Shown here: piece after piece, positions 24,684 through 32,950 of the stretch | Numbering within the stretch: position 1 is the stretch's first letter | Layout: every line of letters starts with the position of its first letter | NCBI GenBank assembly: GCA_002414865.1 | Contig: DIAQ01000072.1 | Coordinates: 1 to 33,180, forward strand | From: a candidate division Hyd24-12 bacterium UBA5074 | GTDB lineage: Bacteria; Fermentibacterota; Fermentibacteria; Fermentibacterales; Fermentibacteraceae | Length of the DNA stretch: 33,180 nt | Direction of reading: 5' to 3' | Position numbers and translations under genes: made by a program | The notes under the pieces: generated by a model | What the model saw: only the letters and a program-made list of their open reading frames with translations | Database searches by the model: none | What the model was told of the DNA's origin: nothing

Positions 24684-24718
24684 CAGGGGTCGGAGTCCGG
24701 AAACGCAGAAAACCCCTG
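24684..24718. terminator. Hairpin in convergent gap (possible bidirectional terminator or element remnant)
   Basis: CAGGGGT (24684-24690) pairs with ACCCCTG (24712-24718) across a 21-base loop, between the convergent GT-C and DUF554 genes. No run of T follows, so it is a poor intrinsic terminator. The segment beginning GGGGTCGGAGTCC also resembles the end of the AT-rich element at 19899. Confidence 0.35.
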
Positions 24719-24737
24719 TGCAGAACCCCGGGTCCGC

Positions 24738-25418
24738 CTAGAAGACTGCTTCCAGCACCCCGGCGATGACCAGCGCCGGAAGCATGTTGGCTATCTTCAG
24801 TTTCCTGATGCCGAGCAGCTCGATGCCGAGCCCCAGGAGCATCACCCCGCCGGCGGCCGACACCTCGTTCACGACCTCCATCGGCAGGGAGCTCCCGGCG
24901 GCTCCCGCCAGGATCGTCAGGCCTCCCTGGTAGACAGCCAGCGGAATCACCGAGAACAGCACACCCCAGCCCAGGACGGATGCGAGCATGGCTGCGGCGA
25001 CCCCGTCCATGAGCGACTTGGTGAAGAGCAGCTCGGAGGAGCTGCCCATGCCCTCCTGCACCGCTCCGAGGACCGTCACGGACCCCATGCAGAAGAGCAG
25101 GAAGGCGGCCACCATCCCCTCGCTGAAACGGGCTCCTCCGACCCTGATCCGGGATTTCACGAAGCCCCCGAATCTCAGGAGCGCGCCGTCGATGTCCATC
25201 GCCTCGCCGGCCAGCGATCCTGCGATGCAGGAGAAGGCCAGCATGAGGAGCCGCGAGGTCTGCATGGCCATGGACATTCCCAGCACCAGCGTGAACAGGC
25301 CGATGGCCCTGAACGCCGCCTCGGTGAACCTGGTCTGGAGCTTCGATCCGGCCAGCGCGCCGAGCGTGCCGCCTGCGAGGATCGTCAGGATGTTGAGAGC
25401 GGTTCCCTGGAGGATCAA
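24738..25418 (-). CDS. DUF554-family membrane protein
   Basis: Protein of 226 residues with about six hydrophobic segments. It starts ILQGTALNILTILAGGTLGALAGSKLQTRF and contains LGMSMAMQTSRLLMLAFSCIAGSLAGEAMDID, FLLFCMGSVTVLGAVQEGM and KSLMDGVAAAMLASVLGWGVLFSVIPLAVYQGGLT. This is the pattern of the DUF554 (YdfK/YqgA) family, thought to be membrane transport-like proteins of unknown function. The start overlaps the stop of the nitroreductase by 4 bases, so the two are coupled. It is the last gene of the minus-strand run that begins with the propeller protein. Confidence 0.9.
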   Translation of the reverse strand: MILQGTALNILTILAGGTLGALAGSKLQTRFTEAAFRAIGLFTLVLGMSMAMQTSRLLMLAFSCIAGSLAGEAMDIDGALLRFGGFVKSRIRVGGARFSEGMVAAFLLFCMGSVTVLGAVQEGMGSSSELLFTKSLMDGVAAAMLASVLGWGVLFSVIPLAVYQGGLTILAGAAGSSLPMEVVNEVSAAGGVMLLGLGIELLGIRKLKIANMLPALVIAGVLEAVF

Positions 25419-26158
25419 GGCACCCGCCCCACAGGGGCGATGTAGATGACGAACTCGTCCCGGCCATCAACACCGGTGAGGATGTCGCTCGCCGCCTGGT
25501 CGTAGGCGCCGATCGCGCAGGTGCCCAGCCCGAGAGCCTCGGCCGCCAGATAGAGGTTCTCGCAGAGGTGTCCCGCATCCACCGCGATCAGCTTGGGGGA
25601 GGCCGGCCCGTAGCGCCACTCGGTTCTGTAGGGCACCGCGGTCCAGTAGAACACGACCGGCGCCTCCCCGACGAAGGTCTGACCGTAGCAGGACCTGGCG
25701 ATGGCCGCCGTCCCGGGATGCGGGGCGATCAGTTTGAGGCCGTGCTGGCAGGGCATGTAGCGGTAGAGGCCGGGCTCGATCCCCGTCACCCTGCCCAGCG
25801 CGAGGATCGTCTCGAAAGGATGTCTGGCCCCTCCCGAGGGAACCTGGCGGAACGATGCCGCGCCGCCCCTGAAAAGGCGCGCCACGCCTTGCGTCGCCCA
25901 CATCAGGAACGAGAGCTCCTCGATCGACACAGGGGCGTCGGTGAACTTCCGGCGGCTGCGCCTCTCGGCGAGAACTTCCGCAATCGGCCGTTCCCCGAGG
26001 CCTGTCCCACGCGCGTCCGGAAGTGCGACATCCGGGACGGCATCCTGCGGCAGCACCTGTATCGCCGGAGGGGGAACCCCCTTCTGCTGGTCGCTCTCGA
26101 AGCCCTCGTCGAGCAGGGCCCATGCGGTGTTCCTGAGGACTTCCCTGTTCTGTTCCAT
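25415..26158 (-). CDS. SagB-type nitroreductase-family flavoenzyme
   Basis: Protein of 247 residues from ATG at 26158, which has GGGAG upstream; the open frame extends to 26257, but that part overlaps the upstream gene. Motifs include SRRKFTDAPVSIEELSFLMWATQGV (FMN-binding arginines), VPSGGARHPFETILA, PGLYRYMPCQHGL, AVDAGHLCENLYLAAEALGLGTCAIGAYD and EFVIYIAPVGRVP. This is the SagB/ThcOx-like subgroup of nitroreductases, some of which oxidise azolines in peptide natural products. No cyclodehydratase or precursor peptide is present here, so a stand-alone role is more likely. Confidence 0.9.
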   Translation of the reverse strand: MEQNREVLRNTAWALLDEGFESDQQKGVPPPAIQVLPQDAVPDVALPDARGTGLGERPIAEVLAERRSRRKFTDAPVSIEELSFLMWATQGVARLFRGGAASFRQVPSGGARHPFETILALGRVTGIEPGLYRYMPCQHGLKLIAPHPGTAAIARSCYGQTFVGEAPVVFYWTAVPYRTEWRYGPASPKLIAVDAGHLCENLYLAAEALGLGTCAIGAYDQAASDILTGVDGRDEFVIYIAPVGRVP

Positions 26159-26169
26159 GGTCTCCCGCC

Positions 26170-27309
26170 TCACTCGCCCGGGGTTCCGGGCGCCCGGGGG
26201 CTGGTGCGGATGATCAGCCCCTGCTCCGCACTCTCCGCGGTCTCCATCGAGCCGCACAGGGCAAGCGCCCCGCCCGGCATCACCGCCAGATCCCTGCAGG
26301 AGGCCTCCTCGCCTTCACCGAAGGAAGCGGTCCAGAGCCCGCCGAACGAGTCATCCAGAAGCCATGCGAAGATGCTCTCCTCCCCTGAAGCCGGGTCCTC
26401 CGCCGTGCCTGCGAGAGCCCAACCCCCTCCCTCCGCGGGGGCCAGGGACTCGACCCTGAGATCGGCGAGCGACTCGCAGAGGCGCTCATCCGCCATCGTT
26501 CCGAGCCTGTCGACCGAGATGAGCCAGACTGCGCACATATGACGCCGCGACCAGCAGGCCGCGGTACACCCGTCAGCGGGACCCGGGGAGACGGCCATCG
26601 CGAAGTCGTACCCGGGACCGCCCCAGTGCCCGGCCCACCTGCGCATTCCCCAGAGGTCGTACTCGACCAGACATGCGTCGCCGCCCCCGGAATCGAACGA
26701 ATAGGTCATGCCGCCCGCGACGATCCCGGTCGAGTCGAGCGCCGCAACGCAATAGGCCTTGTCCTGCGCCTGGCCGCCGAAGGTGCGTGTCCATTCGACA
26801 TCAAGGGTCCCGTCCATTTTCACGAGCCACATGTCACAGCCGCCCTCGCCCTCCGACCATGTATAGCCAGCGAGGACGGCTCCTCCCCGGGGAAGTGCTG
26901 CAACCGAGGTCGCCGCATCCTCGAAGCCACCTCCCAGTGTCGTCTCCCGGAGGACTTCTCCGTCACCGTCGAGGAGGACCGCCCAGAGATCGGGTTCCCC
27001 ATTCCTCGTCGTCGAGCCAACCGCCAGGATGGAGTCGCCCAGGACGGCCACATCGAGGAACTCGTCTTCGCCAGGGCCGCCGCATGTCTTCTGCCAGATC
27101 ACTCCGCCGTCGTCTCCGTCGACCATGACGGCCCAGCCGTCAATCGATCCGTCCTCGCCGGTGCGGGTCCCCACGGCCACGATGTCGCCTCCGGGCATCG
27201 ATGCAATCCCTTCGAAGCGGTCATCGCCCGCTCCGCCCGCCTCGAGGCTGAATGCGATCCCGGGGTCGGACACGGACAGGGCCGAAACCAGGAGGAGGGA
27301 TGACAGCAT
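26170..27309 (-). CDS. Secreted beta-propeller-like repeat protein
   Basis: Protein of 379 residues with an N-terminal signal segment (MLSSLLLVSALSVSDPGIAFS), followed by about six repeats of roughly 50 residues. Typical repeat cores are GGAGDDRFEGIASMPGGDIV, GGPGEDEFLDVAVLGDSIL, GGFEDAATSVAALPRGGAV and FGGQAQDKAYCVAALDSTGI, each with glycines, an acidic turn and a W-x-V strand (DGWAVMVDG, DLWAVLLDG). This resembles propeller-like repeats of extracellular proteins. No catalytic residues were recognised. GGGAGAG lies before the ATG. It begins the minus-strand operon with SagB-like and DUF554 genes, 11 bases ahead of the nitroreductase gene. Confidence 0.85.
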   Translation of the reverse strand: MLSSLLLVSALSVSDPGIAFSLEAGGAGDDRFEGIASMPGGDIVAVGTRTGEDGSIDGWAVMVDGDDGGVIWQKTCGGPGEDEFLDVAVLGDSILAVGSTTRNGEPDLWAVLLDGDGEVLRETTLGGGFEDAATSVAALPRGGAVLAGYTWSEGEGGCDMWLVKMDGTLDVEWTRTFGGQAQDKAYCVAALDSTGIVAGGMTYSFDSGGGDACLVEYDLWGMRRWAGHWGGPGYDFAMAVSPGPADGCTAACWSRRHMCAVWLISVDRLGTMADERLCESLADLRVESLAPAEGGGWALAGTAEDPASGEESIFAWLLDDSFGGLWTASFGEGEEASCRDLAVMPGGALALCGSMETAESAEQGLIIRTSPRAPGTPGE

Positions 27310-27326
27310 TTACTCTCCCTCGATAC

Positions 27327-27354
27327 CGGGAACAGGGTTTACCCGGGATTCCCG
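27327..27354. promoter_or_regulatory. Inverted repeat between divergent genes
   Basis: CGGGAA (27327-27332) pairs with TTCCCG (27349-27354), and GGGT (27335-27338) pairs with ACCC (27341-27344) inside it. It lies between the propeller gene (minus) and the MalY-like gene (plus), where an operator or an mRNA hairpin could act. Function unproven; the rest of the 147-base gap shows nothing clear. Confidence 0.3.
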
Positions 27355-27456
27355 TTTGCGGATGATTGCCTCCTGACGGTGCCCCGTGTCAAGGCCGTCC
27401 ATCCCCCCGGAGGCGTATGGCGACCAGGCCGGGTGGACCGTCCTCCGGAGGATTTC

Positions 27457-28641
27457 ATGAACGGATCGCAGTTCGACAGGGTTCTCGAGAGACGGGGCAC
27501 CGGATCCCTGAAGTGGGATGCGATCCCGCAGTTCTTCGGAGTGGATGACGCCCTGCCCCTCTGGGTGGCGGACATGGATTTCGCAGCCCCTGAATGCGTC
27601 ACCAGCGCTCTGGCCTCCAGGGTGTCCGATGGCGTCTTCGGGTACTCCCTCCCCCCGGACGGCTACTTCGACTCCCTGCGGCTGTGGATGCTCGAGGGAC
27701 ACGGCTGGGACATCCGGCGCGACTGGATTCTCTCGTGCACCGGAGTCGTCACCGCGGTTTCCGCGGCGATCCTCGCCCTGACGCGCCCCGGCGACGGAGT
27801 GCTGATCCAGCCGCCCGTCTACCACCCCTTCAGGGACAGCATCCTGGGGCTGGGCAGGCGCCTGGTGGAGAACCCGCTCCTCCTCGAAGGCGGCAGGTAC
27901 TCGATGGACCTCCCCGGTCTCGAGGCGAACCTGCGAGAATGCTCCCTGGCCATCCTCTGCAGCCCGCACAACCCGGTGGGGAGGGTGTGGACCAGGGAGG
28001 AGCTGCAGGCCTATGGCAGCCTCTGCGCGGATGCGGACGTCCCTGTCGTATCCGACGAGATCCACGCAGACATCGTCTACCGTCCCGGAAGGCACACACC
28101 CCTGGCGACTGCCGGTGGATGTCCCGCGGAATCCGTGGTGACCTGCTTCTCGGCCAGCAAGTCGTTCAACCTCGCAGGATTGCAGACGGCTCAGATCATC
28201 TGCCCTTCCGGAAAGACCCGCAGCGCCCTGGCGCTGTCCCTGGGCAGCATGGGCGTCTTCGGAGCCGGGGCTCTCGGACCCGTCGCATCGGAGGCCGCCT
28301 GGAAATCGGGGCATCCATGGCTCGAGGAGCTCATGGAGTACCTGTCCGTCAACCTCGGGACGATCCGGAGGAGGATCGCCTGCGAGATACCCGGAGTATC
28401 CCTGATCGAGCCGGAGGGCACCTACCTCGCATGGCTCGATTTCAGGGGTCTGGGGATGGACGATGACGATCTGGAGAGCATGATCCTCTCCAGGGCCGGA
28501 CTGGCCCTCGACCGCGGAAGGTCCTTCGGGACCGGGGGGGGAGGATTCATGCGCCTGAACTACGCCTGCCCGGCCTCCATCCTCGGAGAGGCCCTGGACA
28601 GGCTTGCCACTGCGCTCGGCCCGGGAGGCGGGAATGCCTGA
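27457..28641 (+). CDS. MalY/PatB-type PLP-dependent C-S lyase (cystathionine beta-lyase-like)
   Basis: Fold-type I aminotransferase of 394 residues. ATG at 27457 follows GGAGG by 6 bases; the open frame extends to 27379 without support. Motifs are LPLWVADMDFAAPECV (MalY/PatB signature), GYSLPPDGYFDSLRLWM, SPHNPVGRVW (about 169-178), the PLP aspartate in VVSDEIHADIVY (Asp200) and the Schiff-base lysine in SASKSFNLAGLQ (Lys235). The family cleaves cystathionine to homocysteine or L-cysteine to sulfide, pyruvate and ammonia. The next gene overlaps its 3' end by 8 bases but is a glycosyltransferase, so the link looks positional. Confidence 0.93.
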   Translation: MNGSQFDRVLERRGTGSLKWDAIPQFFGVDDALPLWVADMDFAAPECVTSALASRVSDGVFGYSLPPDGYFDSLRLWMLEGHGWDIRRDWILSCTGVVTAVSAAILALTRPGDGVLIQPPVYHPFRDSILGLGRRLVENPLLLEGGRYSMDLPGLEANLRECSLAILCSPHNPVGRVWTREELQAYGSLCADADVPVVSDEIHADIVYRPGRHTPLATAGGCPAESVVTCFSASKSFNLAGLQTAQIICPSGKTRSALALSLGSMGVFGAGALGPVASEAAWKSGHPWLEELMEYLSVNLGTIRRRIACEIPGVSLIEPEGTYLAWLDFRGLGMDDDDLESMILSRAGLALDRGRSFGTGGGGFMRLNYACPASILGEALDRLATALGPGGGNA

Positions 28642-29626
28642 CCCCTCGCCGCGCGTCGCGGCCATCGTCCCCAACTACAACGGCAGAGAGATGCTCCGGG
28701 AGTGCCTCGACTCCCTGATGGCACAGGACCACCTGCCCGACGAGATCATCGTGGTCGACAACGGATCGGCCGACGGATCCGTGGACATGCTCAGGAGCGA
28801 CTACCCCGGGGTCAGGGTCATAGCCCTCGAACGCAACATGGGCTTCTCGGTCGCCAACAACATCGCCTCCAGGCAGACAGGCTGCGACCTCCTCCTGCTC
28901 GTCAACAACGACTGCATCGCCCCTCCGGAGTGGACTTCGGTGCTTCTGGGTGCCCTGGAGGACGACGTCGCGGCGGTCGCGAGCTCGATGCGCAGCGTGA
29001 GGGACATGGGGATCCTCGACTCGGCCGGCGGCGAGATCGACGACATGGCCTTCATAGGAGACAGGGGGCACGGGCGCCCTGCCTGCGAATTCGACCGGAG
29101 GACCGAGGTCCTCTTCCCCTGCGGAGGGGCCGCGCTGATACGCAGGGCAGCCCTCGAGGACGGCGCAACCATCTTCTGGGAGAAGCTGTTCATCTACGGC
29201 GAGGACGGCGAGCTGGGAGTGCGCCTCTGGAGCCGCGGCTGGAGGGTCGTCTACGAGCCGAAGGCCGTGATCCTCCACAAGCACTCGGCCACGTGCTCAC
29301 GGGCTCCCCTGCTCAAGGAGACGCGCTGCGTGCGCAACCGCATCATGCTGATCAGACGCCATATGCCACGACGGAAATTCGCCCGCTACATGATGATAGT
29401 GCTGCTCTGGCAGCTCCTGTGGGCCTTTTCTTCTCTTGCCAGGCTCAGGCTGACCGTGTTCCGCGGGATCGTCACCGGCACCCTGCAGGGCCTGTTCGAG
29501 TGCGGCGTCGAGAGGTTTCCTGACTCGGCCTTCGACAAGCTGATACTGAGGTTCGCGGAGAAGCAGGCCAAGGGCTTCCCCAGGCCGCAGCTCGCCGCGG
29601 CCGCCAGGAGGCTGCTGGAAGGCTAG
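28634..29626 (+). CDS. GT2 glycosyltransferase (rhamnosyltransferase-like)
   Basis: Protein of 330 residues from ATG at 28634, preceded by GGGAGGCGGGA. The GT-A domain has VAAIVPNYNGREMLRECLDSL, IIVVDNGSADGS, ERNMGFSVANN, LLLVNNDCIAPP (DxD position) and GGAALIRRAALEDG. GEDGELGVRLWSRGWRVVYEPKAVILHKHS is the ED-containing catalytic and acceptor segment. A hydrophobic stretch near residue 255-275 (MMIVLLWQLLWAFSSLA) suggests membrane attachment. The gene overlaps the MalY-like gene and also the end of the convergent GT4 gene by 4 bases. Donor sugar unknown. Confidence 0.92.
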   Translation: MPDPSPRVAAIVPNYNGREMLRECLDSLMAQDHLPDEIIVVDNGSADGSVDMLRSDYPGVRVIALERNMGFSVANNIASRQTGCDLLLLVNNDCIAPPEWTSVLLGALEDDVAAVASSMRSVRDMGILDSAGGEIDDMAFIGDRGHGRPACEFDRRTEVLFPCGGAALIRRAALEDGATIFWEKLFIYGEDGELGVRLWSRGWRVVYEPKAVILHKHSATCSRAPLLKETRCVRNRIMLIRRHMPRRKFARYMMIVLLWQLLWAFSSLARLRLTVFRGIVTGTLQGLFECGVERFPDSAFDKLILRFAEKQAKGFPRPQLAAAARRLLEG

Positions 29627-30900
29627 GTCTTCCTGAAGGCCATCCCCATGAACTTCCGCGCAAGGGACGACAATCCCCGCTCCCGGAGCACCCTCGCAAT
29701 CATGAAGATGTTGTAGCGGCTCGTGCCCCATGCCGGAACGGGCATCCTGCCGATCGGCCGCACGGGCAGCCTCGAAGGGTGGGAAACCCACTCGACGAAC
29801 GGCTTGAAGGCATCCGGGGCCGAGCCCCGGGTAGACATCCACGCCTCCTGGCCCGCCCTGATCCCCATGCCGGCGGAAGGGTCGCCGCACAGCCGCAGGA
29901 ACGCTCCGGCCATGGCTGCGGGGTCGCGCTGGGGGACCACGATGCCGATGCCCGCAGTCCGTATCTCCTCGGCTATCTCCGCGCCCCTGGTGCAGACCAC
30001 GGGGATGCCCCGCGCTATCCAGTCGAGAACTCGCGTCCTCGCGCCCAGAAGGGTCTCGGAGCATGGGATGTCGGCGTAGACCGCCGCACCGGCGGAGGCA
30101 TAGACCTCCTCCAGTTCCTCCCCGGGGATCCAGCCCCTCATCTCGTACCTGTCCCTGTGGGGGGAGCCGGCGACAAGCCGCTGGAACTCGTCCCAGGAAT
30201 CGGGAGAATGGGGGATCCGCCCCCCGGTGGCCGTGAACGTGAGCCCCGGAGCCTTGTCCATCGCGGTTTCGAGCGCCTGGAACAGAGTCAGGTGGTCGAA
30301 CCAGCGGTTGAAGGACCCGGTGGAGATCACCTTCAGCAGGCCTGGCTCGCCCGCCTGCCCTCCGCCGGGCTTCGTCGGCACCGGCGTCGCCCGGTGCGGG
30401 ATGACGTGGACGGGGTCGAGCCCCGTCACGGTGGCGTCCAGCCTGCCGATGAGCAGGAGCTCCCCTGTCAGAGCGAGCTTCTGCCTGCGCGAGGGCGTCG
30501 AGAAGCGGTCGCCCTTCGAGATGAGGAGCGACTCCAGGGCGAGCATCCGAGCCATCATGTCCCTGGCGCATGGCTTGCAGCCGCCTGTGAGCTGGGACTC
30601 CGCCGGGTGCATGCCGTTCATGTCCACCCAGACCGGGAGCTCGCAGCCTGATCTGAGGACGGCCTCGGCGGGGTAGGGACTGATCGCCGCGACGGCGGAG
30701 AAGCCACCGCCTCGCCTGAGGCTCCGCAGCGACAGGCGCCGCTTCGAGGGAAGCCCGGAGATGTCGAGGAGCTCGTATCGCACCCCAGCCCGTTCGAGGG
30801 CTGCCATGAAGCTCCGGGAGCGGGCCATCGCGGCCCCTTCGCCCTCCTGAAGCGATCCCCCCGAGGGAAGGCACCCGGCGAGCAGCAGCGGCTCAGCCAT
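29623..30900 (-). CDS. GT4-like glycosyltransferase
   Basis: Protein of 425 residues from ATG at 30900, with GGAGG 5 bases upstream; the start overlaps the stop of the next upstream gene. It has an N-terminal region (MAEPLLLAGCLPSGGSLQEGEGAAMARS), a distinctive segment SKGDRFSTPSRRQKLALTGELLLIGRL, seen in a GT4 subgroup, and the second domain KVISTGSFNRWFDHLTLFQALE. The region LGARTRVLDWIARGIPVVCTRGAEIAEEI takes the place of the donor-binding motif. A C-terminal tail of about 60 residues (PVPAWGTSRYNIFMIARVLRERGL) is of unknown role. It is the second gene of a two-gene minus-strand unit. Donor and acceptor unknown. Confidence 0.85.
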   Translation of the reverse strand: MAEPLLLAGCLPSGGSLQEGEGAAMARSRSFMAALERAGVRYELLDISGLPSKRRLSLRSLRRGGGFSAVAAISPYPAEAVLRSGCELPVWVDMNGMHPAESQLTGGCKPCARDMMARMLALESLLISKGDRFSTPSRRQKLALTGELLLIGRLDATVTGLDPVHVIPHRATPVPTKPGGGQAGEPGLLKVISTGSFNRWFDHLTLFQALETAMDKAPGLTFTATGGRIPHSPDSWDEFQRLVAGSPHRDRYEMRGWIPGEELEEVYASAGAAVYADIPCSETLLGARTRVLDWIARGIPVVCTRGAEIAEEIRTAGIGIVVPQRDPAAMAGAFLRLCGDPSAGMGIRAGQEAWMSTRGSAPDAFKPFVEWVSHPSRLPVRPIGRMPVPAWGTSRYNIFMIARVLRERGLSSLARKFMGMAFRKT

Positions 30901-31987
30901 CCCGGTCCTCCAGAGCCGCCCGGAAGGCTCCGAGCGTCGTCCTGGCACAATCCTTCCACGTCATGGTCGCGAATATCCTCCTGCGTTCCTCCATCTGGGA
31001 GTCCGTCACGCCCTGGGAAAGGCAGAGGGCGATTCCCCGGGCGATCGACCCGGCGTCGCCCGGATCGAACATGTGCGCTGCCCCGGAGAAGAATTCCCCG
31101 AGCGAAGCCCTGTCGGAGGCCGCCACCGGCAGACCCCATGAGAACGCCTCGGGGACGGTGAAGCCGAATCCTTCGGAGAGGGCGGGGTGAACCAGGCAGG
31201 AAGCCTCCTCGAAGAGCGTCCTCAGAGCGGATTCCGGGATGTAGCCTGTGAACGTTACGCGATCTCCGATCCCGAGGGCGCAGGGGACGCTCTTGATGCG
31301 CCCGGCCTGGAATCCGTCGCCGCCCGCCACCACGAGAGGAGGGAGGTCTCCGTCGCCCGCGGAGAGGAGCGCATATGCCTCGAACAGCCCTTCGAGATTC
31401 TTGCGGGGCTCGACGGTCCCCACCGCCAGGATGTGGCCGCCTCGCCCGGGCCGGCGGGCGAGGCCTTCCCCGCCTCCGAGGTGGTCGACCCCGAGAGGGC
31501 ACACATAGGTCCGCCCCGCGCATTCCGGAAAGACCGAGAGGAGATCGTCGCGAGTGGAAGCGGAGCTCGCAAGGATGCATCTCGACACCGAGACCGAATG
31601 CCTGATCCGGCTGCGCCAGACCTCGCCGTCATCCGGAGCCTTCAGACCGGGTTGGGTGAAGGGGCTCATGTCGTGGATGGAAGTGGACCTGAGAACGCTC
31701 GGCGGAACCGGAGGCACGATATTGCCGGGCGAATGGACCACTTCGGGACGGGACAGGGCTCCCCAGACGAACGGCCGTGTGCGGGAGGTCAGCCTCCTTG
31801 GCCAGCCGTAGCTCCGCACCGGAAGGCCCTTTATGCCGTTGGCACGCCAGCCCGCGAGGAACGATCTGTCGAGCCATACCTCCGGCTCCTCGCCGAGGTC
31901 CGCCAGGGCGCGCAGCAGCTCGATGCCATACCTGCCTATGCCGGTGGGCGTCCCCGTTTCGAAGTCGATGAAGAGCGCGAGCCTCAA
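30893..31987 (-). CDS. GT4 glycosyltransferase
   Basis: Protein of 364 residues read from TTG at 31987, which follows GGGGAGG (31992-31998) with close spacing and matches the usual family start LRLALFIDFETGTPTGIGRYGIELL. ATG at 32005 and TTG at 32026 lie upstream in frame but lack a Shine-Dalgarno. Motifs are TSIHDMSPFTQPG, SVSRCILASSASTRDDLLSVF, GHILAVGTVEPRKNLEGLFEAYALL and VHPALSEGFGFTVPEAFSWGLPVAAS with the E-x7-E pattern. The gene is divergent from the next GT2. It likely adds a sugar in a second glycan-assembly segment. Confidence 0.9.
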   Translation of the reverse strand: MRLALFIDFETGTPTGIGRYGIELLRALADLGEEPEVWLDRSFLAGWRANGIKGLPVRSYGWPRRLTSRTRPFVWGALSRPEVVHSPGNIVPPVPPSVLRSTSIHDMSPFTQPGLKAPDDGEVWRSRIRHSVSVSRCILASSASTRDDLLSVFPECAGRTYVCPLGVDHLGGGEGLARRPGRGGHILAVGTVEPRKNLEGLFEAYALLSAGDGDLPPLVVAGGDGFQAGRIKSVPCALGIGDRVTFTGYIPESALRTLFEEASCLVHPALSEGFGFTVPEAFSWGLPVAASDRASLGEFFSGAAHMFDPGDAGSIARGIALCLSQGVTDSQMEERRRIFATMTWKDCARTTLGAFRAALEDRDG

Positions 31988-32014
31988 TCCGCCTCCCCGT
32001 TGCATGCCTGTGCA

Positions 32015-32045
32015 GCTTCGCAGCAATCATATTCACTTGCGAAGC
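32015..32045. promoter_or_regulatory. Inverted repeat in divergent promoter region
   Basis: GCTTCGCA (32015-32022) and its exact complement TGCGAAGC (32038-32045) flank a 15-base AT-richer spacer between two divergent glycosyltransferase genes. On the minus strand the spacer reads a TATGAT-like -10 sequence. An operator shared by both genes is possible; function unproven. Confidence 0.4.
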
Positions 32046-32083
32046 AGCGGTCCCCTTGTCGTCTGCGGATAGGAGGGATCCCC

Positions 32084-32950
32084 ATAGCATCTGTATCCGT
32101 GCTCACCGTCTCCTTCTGGAACGACGCGGCCCTCTCGAGATGGGCGGCCTCCTGGGGCGGGCTCGGCATGGAACTCGTCGTGGCCAGCAACGGGGCCTCC
32201 CCGGGCGCGCTGGATGCCCTGTGCAGGGCGGGCGCCAGGGTGGTCGGGACCGGCGGCAACCGGGGCTACGGGCCGGCTCTCGGCATGGCCGCCGGGGAAT
32301 CGGGCGGCGACGTCCTCCTCCTCACCAATCCCGACACGCTGCCCCCCGCCGGCTTCGCTGCCGAGAACGCCGTGACGGCATCCAGGCCCGGCTCGATCCT
32401 GTCGTGGGAACTCGCATCCGGCAGTGGCTCGCTCCTCCGAACCGGAGGCGCCTGGCCCGATGTGGGCTGGGTCCGCAGACAGGTCCTGCTGCCGGCCCGA
32501 CCTCTTTGGAGACCGGGTGTGACCGACTGGGTACAGGGGGCTCTGATGCTCATCCGCAGGGAGGACTTCCTGGACAGGCTGGGAGGATTCGACCCGTCCT
32601 TCCCGCTGTACTTCGAGGATGTGGATATCTGCTCGCGGGCACGGGCGCTGGGCATGGCCGTGGCGAGGATCGACGGACCGCCCTTCGTCCATCTCGGGGG
32701 CAGCGGCGCCGCCGGTGCCGTGGAGGCCAGACTGGCCGGCTTCCACTGGGGGCTGTGCCGCTGGTTCGAGGTCCATCGCCCCTCCGATCACCCCGAAGTC
32801 CGCAGGCTGGTGCTCCTGAAGTGCCGGCTGAGGAGCGCCGTCTTCAGGATCAGGCGCCCCGCCATCTCGGCCGGATACACCCTGGCGGCCGCATGCATCT
32901 CCGAGGGCCTGCCACCCGTTCTTCCCAACGGGGCCGGAGGCGCGTCGTGA
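32084..32950 (+). CDS. GT2 glycosyltransferase, probable ATA start
   Basis: Protein of 288 residues. AGGAGGG (32071-32077) is 6 bases before ATA at 32084, which opens ASVSVLTVSFWNDAALSRW, a normal GT2 beginning. GTG at 32099 would lose part of the first strand and has the Shine-Dalgarno 21 bases away. CTG at 32063 lies upstream of the Shine-Dalgarno. The domain has VVASNGAS, GNRGYGPALGMA, VLLLTNPDTLPPAG (DxD position), WVQGALMLIRREDFLDRLGGFD and LYFEDVDICSRARALG. The start codon is inferred, since ATA starts are very rare. It overlaps the next gene by 4 bases. Likely a glycan glycosyltransferase. Confidence 0.85.
   Translation: MASVSVLTVSFWNDAALSRWAASWGGLGMELVVASNGASPGALDALCRAGARVVGTGGNRGYGPALGMAAGESGGDVLLLTNPDTLPPAGFAAENAVTASRPGSILSWELASGSGSLLRTGGAWPDVGWVRRQVLLPARPLWRPGVTDWVQGALMLIRREDFLDRLGGFDPSFPLYFEDVDICSRARALGMAVARIDGPPFVHLGGSGAAGAVEARLAGFHWGLCRWFEVHRPSDHPEVRRLVLLKCRLRSAVFRIRRPAISAGYTLAAACISEGLPPVLPNGAGGAS

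Noticed and set aside
27379..27456. N-terminal extension of the MalY-like gene
   Set aside because: The MalY family starts near the ATG at 27457, which has GGAGG at good spacing; the extension has no family resemblance.
31187..32083. Plus-strand open frame continuous with the GT2 gene at 32084
   Set aside because: Its sequence lacks family features and it lies opposite the GT4 gene at 30893-31987; the Shine-Dalgarno at 32071 marks the real start.
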